The position numbers were made by a program, and so were the translations under genes. A stretch of 18,986 bases of DNA, from the NCBI GenBank assembly GCA_043806215.1, contig JAZDHD010000167.1:1-18986 (forward strand), read 5' to 3'. How positions within the stretch are numbered: position 1 is the first letter of the stretch; each line of letters starts with the position of its first letter. The notes under the pieces were generated by a model. That model was not told where the DNA came from. It worked only from the letters and a program-made list of their open reading frames with translations, and did no database searches. The DNA is from JAVHLK01 sp043806215 (lineage in GTDB: Bacteria > Desulfobacterota > Desulfomonilia > Desulfomonilales > Desulfomonilaceae). Positions 8,191 through 14,557 of the stretch are shown here, in pieces.

Positions 8191-8311
8191 ATCCCTGCTT
8201 TGGTAGCGCCGGCCTCCGTGCCGGTAATCTTTGATCATGCGCCCGGCAGCACCGGGACGCTACCGGGCCTTCACACGAACACGACAAAGTATTTGCGCCA
8301 TGGAGCACTAA
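8191..8311. repeat. GC-rich inverted-repeat cassette, copy 2 (inverted core)
   Basis: Arm B (8191-8224, ATCCCTGCTTTGGTAGCG onward) comes first here and arm A (8242-8264, ending CGGGACGCTACC) second, the reverse of the order at 15-107. The tail at 8283-8311 has the same orientation as the tail at 123-151 and matches it at 22 of 29 positions without gaps by hand alignment. The arms match their partners closely, including the ATCCCTGC end. It lies about 130 bases upstream of the second regulator's start. Confidence 0.7.
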
Positions 8312-8439
8312 ACGCCGGAGTGTTCCGCGGAGGGCGGAAACTCCCTCCCACCAAGAGCAATTCTCGTGCCATGCTCTCACATGTCCTCCCTTGGTGCTTG
8401 ATTCCCCAAATACCACCGCGTGTCTTTTCCTGTTCTCCG

Positions 8440-8600
8440 GTCGGAGACCCGGAAACAGAAGACTCCGGGCACGGAGGCCCGGGCTACGGAAGACTGCCCC
8501 GAAGCTCAGTCTGGAATACGACCGGCAAGATGCCGGTCCCACTGAAGAGGGCGTCCCGTCATCTTTGTGGGGCGGGCGTCCCTGGGCTCGTGAAGAAAAA
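8440..8600. repeat. Cluster of short GC-rich REP-like hairpins
   Basis: Between the copy-2 cassette and the ferredoxin gene are further short palindromic pieces. One is GGGCACGGAGGCCCGGGCTAC near 8467-8486, related to arm B of the cassettes. Another is ACCGGCAAGATGCCGGTCCC around 8520-8540, with CCGGC/GCCGG arms. A third is GGGCGTCCC near 8549 set against GGGCGGGCGTCCC near 8571. Apart from these repeats, 8066-8636 holds no gene I can support. The open frames across it are low-complexity, arginine- and proline-rich translations of the repeats. Confidence 0.5.
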
Positions 8601-8636
8601 ACGGGCACGCGGGCCGGGGCATCGATGCGGTCGAAC

Positions 8637-8822
8637 CTAGATTTCCTCGACCGTGATGGCCTCTTCAGGGCAGACCGATATACATGATTCGCAACCCAGG
8701 CAATCCGCCGGATTCACCACGTTCGTCCGCTCATCGTCGGAGCCGAGCACATCCGCGGGGCATACATCGACACACTCACCGCACTGTTTACATTTTTCTT
8801 CGTCAATCCTGGGTAAGTACAT
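8637..8822 (-). CDS. Small 2[4Fe-4S] ferredoxin
   Basis: A 61-residue bacterial-type ferredoxin with two full cluster motifs: C11-x2-C14-x2-C17-x3-C21-P and C41-x2-C44-x2-C47-x3-C51-P. It is strongly acidic, as expected for a low-potential electron carrier in the cytoplasm. A ten-residue insert between the motifs (about GSDDERTNVV) is slightly longer than in the clostridial type. The start is well supported by AGGAG six bases before the ATG. The gene stands alone, with a probable promoter upstream at 8881-8909. It could supply or accept electrons for the aldehyde ferredoxin oxidoreductase encoded about 4 kb away, but nothing in the sequence links the two directly. Confidence 0.95.
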   Translation of the reverse strand: MYLPRIDEEKCKQCGECVDVCPADVLGSDDERTNVVNPADCLGCESCISVCPEEAITVEEI

Positions 8823-8880
8823 TCACCACTCCTGCTCTTTGCATCCGTATCCCGCGTATGGGCACCGCGGTTACCGCAGA

Positions 8881-8909
8881 AATATAGGCCTACTTGTGTT
8901 TTCAGGCAA
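8881..8909 (-). promoter_or_regulatory. Candidate sigma-70 promoter of the ferredoxin gene
   Basis: On the minus strand, TTGCCT (8904-8909) and TATATT (8881-8886) are separated by exactly 17 bases. This would start transcription near 8874, giving a leader of about 50 bases before the ferredoxin ATG at 8822. The match is 4 of 6 at -35 and 5 of 6 at -10. Confidence 0.5.
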
Positions 8910-9050
8910 CTGTATCACAGATTAGCTGCGTCGCCGGCCGGTTTTTACGGAAAAAAACATTCTTGGGGCAGGGGGGTTCACCGAGACGGCCCGGCCGGAA
9001 TCATGACGGGGCTCGATCGATCCCGGCGGGCGGGGACTCCACAAAAAATA

Positions 9051-9103
9051 GTAACCGTTCATCGGGAGGCGAGCGGAATTTCCTTCTCCGATGGAACGGT
9101 TAC
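9051..9103. repeat. Long imperfect hairpin repeat
   Basis: GTAACCGTTCATCGGGAG (9051-9068) pairs with CTCCGATGGAACGGTTAC (9086-9103); the reverse complement of the second differs from the first only by a one-base shift of an extra C and G. The loop is 17 bases. No T tract follows, so it is not a standard terminator. It resembles REP-type elements and lies in a 500-base stretch without genes (8910-9330). Confidence 0.65.
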
Positions 9104-9146
9104 CGATGAAAGGTTTTCAGCGGTTGCCGACTGAACTATGAATACT

Positions 9147-9335
9147 ACTTAGGGTCTGTCACCAATTAAGCCCATCATCCCTCGGGCCTGTGGGTTTAGT
9201 GGCATGGCCGTGGGGGCCGCCGGCAATCGGGGGACATGATCCGATTTTGCAAACGGCGCCATGCGACCTCGCAAAACTCGGAATCGTGTCCCCGGATTGC
9301 TGCTTGCAAGGTTTGTTTTGGGACAGACACTTAGG
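9147..9335. mobile_element. MITE-like element with internal palindrome
   Basis: A stretch of about 175 bases is bracketed by two copies of ACTTAGG (9147-9153 and 9329-9335). Just inside are inverted ends GTCTGTCACC (from 9154) and GGGACAGAC (ending 9328), whose complement reads GTCTGTCCC. Near the centre, arms at 9224-9250 and 9271-9299 form a long imperfect hairpin (CAATCGGGGGACATGATCCG against the complement of CGGAATCGTGTCCCCGGATTG) around a 20-base loop. It encodes no transposase. The layout fits a non-autonomous element; GGGACA-type ends of this kind often accompany REP-associated (IS200-like) transposases. ACTTAGG could be a target duplication or part of the element's own ends. Confidence 0.5.
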
Positions 9336-9531
9336 CCTGAGGCTTTCCCCATTTGTTCCGGTCGGAACTGCGTTCGGAGGGAGGCGCTGCACCCTTTTCC
9401 GGATCGAGAAGCACATCCATGCATTTGTAGGCTTCTCTCCTCCACTCGTGGTATGCCATGAGGTCGAAATCGCTGTCTATCACATGTCGGCCGGCCCGGA
9501 TCAGATTTGTCAAATGCTGTTCCAGATTCAT
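9331..9531 (-). CDS. Small hypothetical protein, possibly truncated
   Basis: A 66-residue protein of unknown function. Residues 1-45 look like a real folded helical protein with balanced charge and the pattern DFDLMAYHEWRREAYKCMD, reminiscent of small helical proteins in which a tryptophan-containing helix follows an SDF/L motif. The last 20 residues (from KGAAPP) are low complexity. The stop codon lies exactly in the ACTTAGG repeat at the edge of the MITE-like element, so the original C-terminus may have been cut off by insertion. The start is the ATG at 9531, with only a weak GGGCGG site upstream. A chance frame cannot be ruled out. Confidence 0.4.
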   Translation of the reverse strand: MNLEQHLTNLIRAGRHVIDSDFDLMAYHEWRREAYKCMDVLLDPEKGAAPPSERSSDRNKWGKPQA

Positions 9532-9934
9532 GTGACCGCCCTTTCAGTGTTATGGGAGATCTTCCCTTACGTTTAACCAGAACGATGAAGCACAATTCAT
9601 GCCATGTTTTCATATAACGTGGGAATGTTACATTAGTATGAGAAATTAAGGAGTTAATAGTTACGGCCGCAGAATACGGGGCGTGAAATCGAGTTCCCCC
9701 GAGGCGGTTTGTGTAAGAAAACATGACACAAAGTAAAGGAGGGTAATGAGAACAGGAGGTTGAACGTGCAGGAGTGTCTTATGAGCGCGCCGGCTTCGAC
9801 TCGGTTGCGCGCCCATCCGACAACATGGGGCTGGTCGCTTCGAACGCTGTGGCCTAAAATGCCGAGAGCGTTGCATAGTTCCGGACAGGTGGTTATCCTC
9901 CAGAAAGTTGGACTGCCAAGGAAGGAGGGTCGCC
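9532..9934 (+). promoter_or_regulatory. Leader region of the NTF2-like/glycolytic operon
   Basis: About 400 bases with an AT-rich block at 9590-9665 that probably holds the operon promoter, though I could not fix a convincing -35/-10 pair. A perfect 7-base inverted repeat, TTTGTGT (9708-9714) and ACACAAA (9726-9732), separated by 11 bases, looks like an operator for a dimeric regulator. Downstream are two strong ribosome-site sequences: AAAGGAGGG before an ATG at 9746 opening a frame of only five codons, and ACAGGAGGT before a GTG at 9766 opening a frame that runs into the next gene out of frame. Short leader translation is possible but unproven. Confidence 0.35.
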
Positions 9935-10603
9935 GTGGGTGTGAAAATCGCAATGGGTATGATCATCGGCACGATCTTGCTGGTTTCAGGAGTGAGTGCC
10001 GAGAACAGTGGCATCGGTCAGGATGAAACGGCAATTCGCAAAGCCGTTGACACCTATGTGGAGGCCTATAAGCGTGGGGACGCCCCAGCTGCGGCTGCGC
10101 AATGGAGCCGACAAGGCAGGTACCTGACCCAAGCGGGAGAATACGTTAAGGGGCCGGAAAAGATTCGGCCTGCCTTGGAAAAGTTCTTTTCCGAGAACAA
10201 AGGCATCCAGGTGAAGGCGGCTGTCTTTGACGTTGAACTTTCTTCAGGTGACCGTGCGATAGCCAAGGGGTTCGCCGTGACAAGAGAGCAGGCCACTGAT
10301 TCAAATGCCCTTCTACAGCTTGCGGTAGACAAGAACGGCCTTATAGCCGGGACCTATTACAACACGGCGACAGACATCGGTCGGCCTGTGAGAGGCATGG
10401 TCGACAAGAAGACGCAACGGGCTGCATGGACTTTTTCAGACGGCAAGGATACGGATATCATAATGGAAACCGGCCTTTTCAATCTGACACAGGATCAGAC
10501 AGACGCCCTGGTGCATTTTGGAAAGGACAAAACCCAGAAATGGCGCATGGTTCGACTGAATGAGCCCAAAGACACTGAATCTGCAAGAGAAGGGCAGAAA
10601 TAG
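9935..10603 (+). CDS. Secreted NTF2-like (SnoaL/DUF4440-type) protein
   Basis: A 222-residue protein from the GTG at 9935, chosen because AAGGAGGG lies 5 bases upstream; an in-frame TTG nine codons earlier has no such site. A signal peptide (1-22, MGVKIAMGMIIGTILLVSGV then cleavage near SA-EN) sends it to the periplasm. Residues about 27-120 are an NTF2-like cone: DETAIRKAVDTYVEAYKRGD, then KGPEKIRPALEKFF. These folds bind small molecules or act as steroid-isomerase-like enzymes. The C-terminal part (about 130-210, GTYYNTATDIGRPVRGMVD to VHFGKDKTQKWRMVRL) is a second conserved module that I recall from similar proteins in planctomycetes and other environmental bacteria. The molecular role is unknown. 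It leads a plus-strand run ending in glycogen phosphorylase, 52 bases before the aldolase pseudogene, but its function need not relate to them. Confidence 0.82.
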   Translation: MGVKIAMGMIIGTILLVSGVSAENSGIGQDETAIRKAVDTYVEAYKRGDAPAAAAQWSRQGRYLTQAGEYVKGPEKIRPALEKFFSENKGIQVKAAVFDVELSSGDRAIAKGFAVTREQATDSNALLQLAVDKNGLIAGTYYNTATDIGRPVRGMVDKKTQRAAWTFSDGKDTDIIMETGLFNLTQDQTDALVHFGKDKTQKWRMVRLNEPKDTESAREGQK

Positions 10604-10655
10604 ACATGCCGTAGATCGTGGCCTAAAGACTTCCCACAGCTAAGAAGGGGGAAAC

Positions 10656-11332
10656 ATGACTGTTGTTGTTGTAGCCGGATATTCAGAGCTGGGACTCGTG
10701 AACACGAAGGACATGTTCACGAAAGCCATGGAGGGGCGGTACGCCATCCCGGCGTACAACTTCAACAACATGGAGCAGCTTCAGGCGATCCTCTTCGGCT
10801 GCTCTGAATCAAGATCCCCGGTGATCCTGCAATGTTCAGGCAGCGCCATCAGCTACATGAATTCAAAGCTTCTCAGGTTCATGGTAAGAGGGGCGGTGGA
10901 GATGGCTAACGACCCTCGGAGGCCCAGTGCCGGCGGCCCTTCACCTCGACCATGGAGACTCCTTTGAACTCTGCCGGTCTTGCATAGACTCCGGGTTTTC
11001 ATCCGTAATGATAGATGGATCTCACCATTCGTTTGAAGAAAACATTGAGATCACCAAGAAGGTTGTCGATTACGCGCATGAGCACGACGTCACGGTTGAA
11101 GGAGAACTCGGTGTCTTGTCGGGAGTTGAGGCGGGCTGCCGGATCAGCGGTCTGCAAGATCAACATCGATAGCGACGGCAGGCTTGCCATAACCGCAACA
11201 ATCCGAAAGGTGTTTGCGGAGAAACCGGGGGAGTTCGATCCGCGCAAATACCTGGGCCCTGCACGTGAAGAGCTGACCCGAATGATCAAATACAAGAACG
11301 AGCATGTCCTGGGTAGCGCAGGCCGAGTGTGA
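10656..11332 (+). pseudogene. fba: Class II fructose-bisphosphate aldolase, broken
   Basis: Three consecutive pieces of one class II aldolase lie in three frames. Piece 1 (10656 to about 10913) has GLVNTKDMFTKAMEGRYAIP and NFNNMEQLQAIL. At about 10914 one extra base shifts the frame, and piece 2 carries LGGPVPAALHLDHGDSFELC (first metal-ligand region) and VMIDGSHHSFEENI, ending at VEGELGVLSGVE. At about 11122-11131 the sequence jumps, again out of frame, to piece 3: ELRRAAGSAVCKINIDSD, then DPRKYLGPAREELTRM and VLGSAG, the normal C-terminus. Roughly 100 residues are missing, including the regions with the other zinc-binding histidines and the substrate phosphate loop, so no active enzyme can be made. 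The start has AAGGGGG before the ATG. The enzyme would cleave fructose-1,6-bisphosphate in glycolysis. Its neighbours are the NTF2-like gene and a similarly damaged phosphofructokinase. Confidence 0.9.
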
Positions 11333-11398
11333 GTTCCTGACCGGAAACGACTTGCAGTTGGCCATCAAGTCTCGTGAGTTCAAGGGGATATCCTCATT

Positions 11399-12257
11399 AT
11401 GGAATTGACGACCTCTGATTTCGAGATTCCGACGCTCGGCGAATGCCGTATTCCCACTCCCATGCAACCCGCCCAGTTCGTGGATAATGGGGAACGTGTC
11501 CTGTATCATAGCGCTCCGGCAGATATCCAGGGATACCTCAGATCCGGTCGGCAGCCACCCGCGTTCGAAATGGCAGGCCCCAGGCAATGCATCTTCTTTG
11601 ATCCCTCCAAACTCAAGTGCGGAATAGTTACCTGTGGCGGCTTGTGCCCCGGGCTTAACGATGTGATACGCTCCATAGTGCTCGGTCTGTTTCACCATTA
11701 CGGAGTTCGAACCGTCTTCGGTTTTCCGTACGGTTATGAAGGACTCACCTGCAAGCATGGACACGAACCGATTGAACTGACCCCCGATCTCGTTGCCGAC
11801 ATTCAGGAGAAAGGTGGTACCATTCTCGGATCTTCTCGCGGACCTCAGGATGTAGGGGAGATGGTCGACACCCTCGAACGCATGAATGTGGGCGTCCTAT
11901 TCGCTGTTGGTGGAGACGGGACACTCCGGGGCGCTGGGGCCGTACCTGAAAGACCAGATTGCTCGGCACTTCAGAAAGACCGGCACGGAACTGAACCTCA
12001 AGTACATAGACCCGAGCTATACGATTCGGAGCACACCTGCGAGCCCTTACGACTCTGCCTTTTGCCTTATGCTGGGACACCATGCTGTTCATTCAGCGAT
12101 GGCAGGCAGAACAAACATGGTAGTCGGTGCCTGGAACCGGCAGTTCACACACGTACCCATTGCCTTGGCAGTTGCCGGTCGCAAGAAGATAGAGCCGGAC
12201 GGAAGGCTCTGGAGTAATGTGCTCTCCTGCACAGGGCAGCCGCATCCTATGGTATAG
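11399..12257 (+). pseudogene. pfkA: 6-phosphofructokinase, broken by internal deletion
   Basis: The first 178 codons match the N-terminal half of the larger (about 430-residue) phosphofructokinase type: KCGIVTCGGLCPGLNDVIRS (73-92), PYGYEGL, ILGSSRGPQDVGEMVDTLER and the nucleotide site AVGGDGTLRGA (169-179). At about 11930-11940 the frame changes and the sequence continues with the C-terminal part, GPYLKDQIARHF, LKYIDPSYTIRSTPASPYDS, AMAGRTNMVVGAWN, ending near TGQP. About 150 residues are absent, including the PKTIDND catalytic loop and the sugar-phosphate site, so the product is inactive. Stop-free reading in the first frame continues as nonsense to 12217. The true C-terminal frame stops at 12257. 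The ATG has AAGGGG about 11 bases upstream. With the aldolase it would have formed the FBP branch of glycolysis. Confidence 0.9.
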
Positions 12258-12310
12258 GACGTGCTCAAAACCGGAATGAAGCCTTCTCCACAAGTATACG
12301 GAAGGTCATC

Positions 12311-12736
12311 ATGAAAACACTTCGCGCCGCGCGAATGGAGCGATGTATCGGGTGCTATTCTTGCTCCCTCGCATGCGCAAGGCTGTTACACCAGAGCCTA
12401 TCCTGGCATCGCAGCGGAATTCGAATCCGCTCTGCGGGCGGTTTGAGCACTGGATTCGAGGCACAGGTCTGTCTCGGCTGCGATCCCGCTCCCTGCGCAG
12501 AAGCTTGCCCCACAGACGCGTTCCGACAGCGAAAGGGTGGCGGTGTGAAGGTAAGACGGGATTCGTGCATTCGCTGCGGAGAATGCTCTCGGGCCTGTCC
12601 AGTCAATGCGGTGTACATGGATATGGAAACCGGCTTTCCCGTGGTCTGCATCCACTGCGGCCGATGCGCGTCTTTTTGTCCCCATGAATGCCTGGAGATG
12701 CAGGAATCGGCGCCTGGAGAAGAAGATGATCAATGA
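12311..12736 (+). CDS. Four-cluster ferredoxin subunit of aldehyde oxidoreductase
   Basis: A 141-residue polyferredoxin with sixteen cysteines in four groups, enough for four [4Fe-4S] clusters: C12-C15-C18-C22, C54-C57-C62-C66, C86-C89-C92-C96 and C113-C116-C119-C123. The second group has the longer CLGCDPAPCAEAC spacing seen in DMSO-reductase-type and AorA/BamC-like electron-transfer subunits. It has no signal peptide, so it is cytoplasmic. Its 3' end overlaps the start of the aldehyde ferredoxin oxidoreductase by 11 bases, which strongly suggests that the two form a complex in which this subunit carries electrons from the tungstopterin enzyme to a soluble ferredoxin or another acceptor. The start is supported by GGAAGG about 5 bases before the ATG. 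Confidence 0.9.
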   Translation: MKTLRAARMERCIGCYSCSLACARLLHQSLSWHRSGIRIRSAGGLSTGFEAQVCLGCDPAPCAEACPTDAFRQRKGGGVKVRRDSCIRCGECSRACPVNAVYMDMETGFPVVCIHCGRCASFCPHECLEMQESAPGEEDDQ

Positions 12737-14492
12737 AGATGCATTTCGGGTGCTGGTCGTAAACCTGACCGAGGGCAGGAGCGAACCCGTTATCTTCGGC
12801 AGTCCATCCGAATGGATTGGGGGAAGCGGTCTGGCGGCAGGCCTCTTTGCTGCGTACGGCATCATGGACGCCCCCGCGGATCATCCGGATCAGCCGTTGA
12901 TCTTTGCCATTGGCCCCCTCACCGCCTACTTTCCCCTGATGAGCAAAGTGGTCCTGGGTTTCAAGTCTCCATACAGCGGGCAATATGGGGAGAGTCATGC
13001 CGGAGGAAGGCTTGGATTGGCGATGCGCTTCGCCGGATATGATGCGTTGGTGATCAAGGGCGTAGCTCGAACGCCTTCGTGCCTGATCGTGGGCAGCAGG
13101 AGTATTGGAATCCGAGACGTCCATTATTTATGGGGTCTTGATGTCTTGGCGACAGGAAAACATCTCAGGAGGTTTTCCGGAAAAGACTCAGGCCACCGGA
13201 GTATCCTCCGCATCGGGCCGGCCGGGGAACGTGGGGTTGTGTTCGCAAGCATCAATGTGGATACGTACCGGCATTTCGGTCGACTCGGCGGCGGAGCAGT
13301 GATGGGGGCCAAGCGACTCAAGGGCATCATTGTTCTCGGTGATGGAAGTGTACCCCTCCCGGAAGGAAAGGCTTACCGGGATTTGTACAAGATGGTGTAC
13401 CAGGAAGTCACCCAAACACCGGTCATGAAAAAATACCACGACCTGGGGACCCTTGACAACATGCTGCCCCTCAATGAACTCCATGCCGTTCCGTGGCGAA
13501 ATCTTCAGGCCACGCATGATGAGAATGTTCATGGGATCACCGGACAACGATTTGCCGAGGACTTGCTCCTGCGGAAGACGGCGTGTTCGGGCTGCCCGGT
13601 CGGATGCATCCATGTGGGACTCCTACGGGAGAAGTTTGCGGAACAGAATGAATTCCAGTATCGACAGGTCTCTTACGATCATGAACCCGTTTTCGCTGCG
13701 GGTTCCATGCTTGGCGTCACCAGTGCGGGAGGCGTGCTCACGCTTCTCGAGGAAATGGAACGCCGGGGACTGGACGTCATGAGCGCCGGTGTCGCCCTTG
13801 CTTGGGCAACTGAAGCATTGGAGCGCAATATCGTCACTGAAAAGGAGACGTTGGTTCTTCTATCCTTCGGGGACGTTGAGAAATATTGCGAGGCCGTGAG
13901 ACATCTGGGAATGCGTACGAACGACTTCTATCATTTCCTGGGTCAGGGGACTCTGGCGGCGGCTGCTCATTACGGAGGGAGCGACTTCGCTTGTGTACTC
14001 GGACAGGAGATGGCAGGATATGCCACCGGTGAGGTTTTCTTTGTATCCCAAGCCTACGGTTTTCGCCATTCACACCTTGACAATGCCGGGTACAGTTATG
14101 ACCAGAAAGCGAATTCCAAGACCGCCAAAGATGCTGTGGCCTTCCTGATCGAAGAGGAGCGGCGACGGGTTCAACTCACCTGCATGGTGTCGTGCCTCTT
14201 CGCTCGGAATGTCTATTCCGAGGAACGTCTGCAGGAGTGTCTTGTGTCTGTGGGACTCTCTCGTCTAGCCGACTCCTTGGTGGGCAAATCAACGGATGTT
14301 CAGGCAGAACGTTGGCAGTTAAAGTGCCGGACGGGGTACAATCCCGGAAACATATCGATTCCAAAGAGATTCAGCGAAGTAATCACGTGGAAAGGACAGG
14401 TCGATAGGGAGTTCATGAACGCGGTCGCTGCCGATTACCAGAACGCGGTCGGCAAACTGTCGGACACGCGGCAACAGCTTCGGACAACGTGA
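12726..14492 (+). CDS. aor: Tungsten-type aldehyde:ferredoxin oxidoreductase
   Basis: A 588-residue AOR-family enzyme. The start is the ATG at 12726, with GGAG six bases upstream; an open frame extends back to 12606 but only inside the preceding gene. The N-terminal pterin domain shows SPYSGQYGESHAGGRLGLAM (about 81-100), RIGPAGERGV and GRLGGGAVMGAKRLKGI (185-201). Cluster ligands are C287, C290 and C294 in CSGCPVGC, with the fourth probably C490 in CMVSCLF; this spacing is very close to that of the Pyrococcus furiosus enzyme (288/291/295/494). H448 lies in a region corresponding to the catalytic histidine. The enzyme oxidises aldehydes to acids, or the reverse, using ferredoxin. Length and motifs fit AOR better than canonical GAPOR (about 650 residues), yet the neighbours (aldolase, phosphofructokinase, glycogen phosphorylase) point to a sugar-derived aldehyde. 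The real substrate is not determined by sequence. Confidence 0.92.
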   Translation: MINEDAFRVLVVNLTEGRSEPVIFGSPSEWIGGSGLAAGLFAAYGIMDAPADHPDQPLIFAIGPLTAYFPLMSKVVLGFKSPYSGQYGESHAGGRLGLAMRFAGYDALVIKGVARTPSCLIVGSRSIGIRDVHYLWGLDVLATGKHLRRFSGKDSGHRSILRIGPAGERGVVFASINVDTYRHFGRLGGGAVMGAKRLKGIIVLGDGSVPLPEGKAYRDLYKMVYQEVTQTPVMKKYHDLGTLDNMLPLNELHAVPWRNLQATHDENVHGITGQRFAEDLLLRKTACSGCPVGCIHVGLLREKFAEQNEFQYRQVSYDHEPVFAAGSMLGVTSAGGVLTLLEEMERRGLDVMSAGVALAWATEALERNIVTEKETLVLLSFGDVEKYCEAVRHLGMRTNDFYHFLGQGTLAAAAHYGGSDFACVLGQEMAGYATGEVFFVSQAYGFRHSHLDNAGYSYDQKANSKTAKDAVAFLIEEERRRVQLTCMVSCLFARNVYSEERLQECLVSVGLSRLADSLVGKSTDVQAERWQLKCRTGYNPGNISIPKRFSEVITWKGQVDREFMNAVAADYQNAVGKLSDTRQQLRTT

Positions 14493-14557
14493 ATAGGGGT
14501 GTGAACCTCACTCCAACGAGAACACCTTTGGATTCCATTTCAGTTGAGGGGTTTGTG

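Noticed and set aside
8590..8636. Terminator after the ferredoxin gene (T6 on the minus strand)
   Set aside because: The T run is present but the GC-rich segment before it does not form a convincing stem.
8180..8640. Open frames of about 100-146 codons on both strands
   Set aside because: They consist of translated GC-rich hairpin repeats, are rich in Arg, Pro and Gly, and lack ribosome sites.
9149..9724. Minus-strand frame of 191 codons
   Set aside because: It runs through the MITE-like palindrome and overlaps the better-looking small gene in another frame; there is no recognisable motif.
9766..10026. Frame starting at GTG after a strong ribosome site
   Set aside because: It reads out of frame into the NTF2-like gene and its tail is an arginine/histidine-rich shadow; at most its first part is a leader peptide.
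12606..12725. Upstream extension of the aldehyde oxidoreductase
   Set aside because: The 40 extra residues are a shifted translation of the ferredoxin gene's last cluster motif; the ATG at 12726 has a ribosome site and family-like sequence.
14489..14557. GTG start for glycogen phosphorylase
   Set aside because: It overlaps the previous stop, lacks a ribosome site and adds residues unlike the family; the ATG at 14558 has GAGGGG in front.
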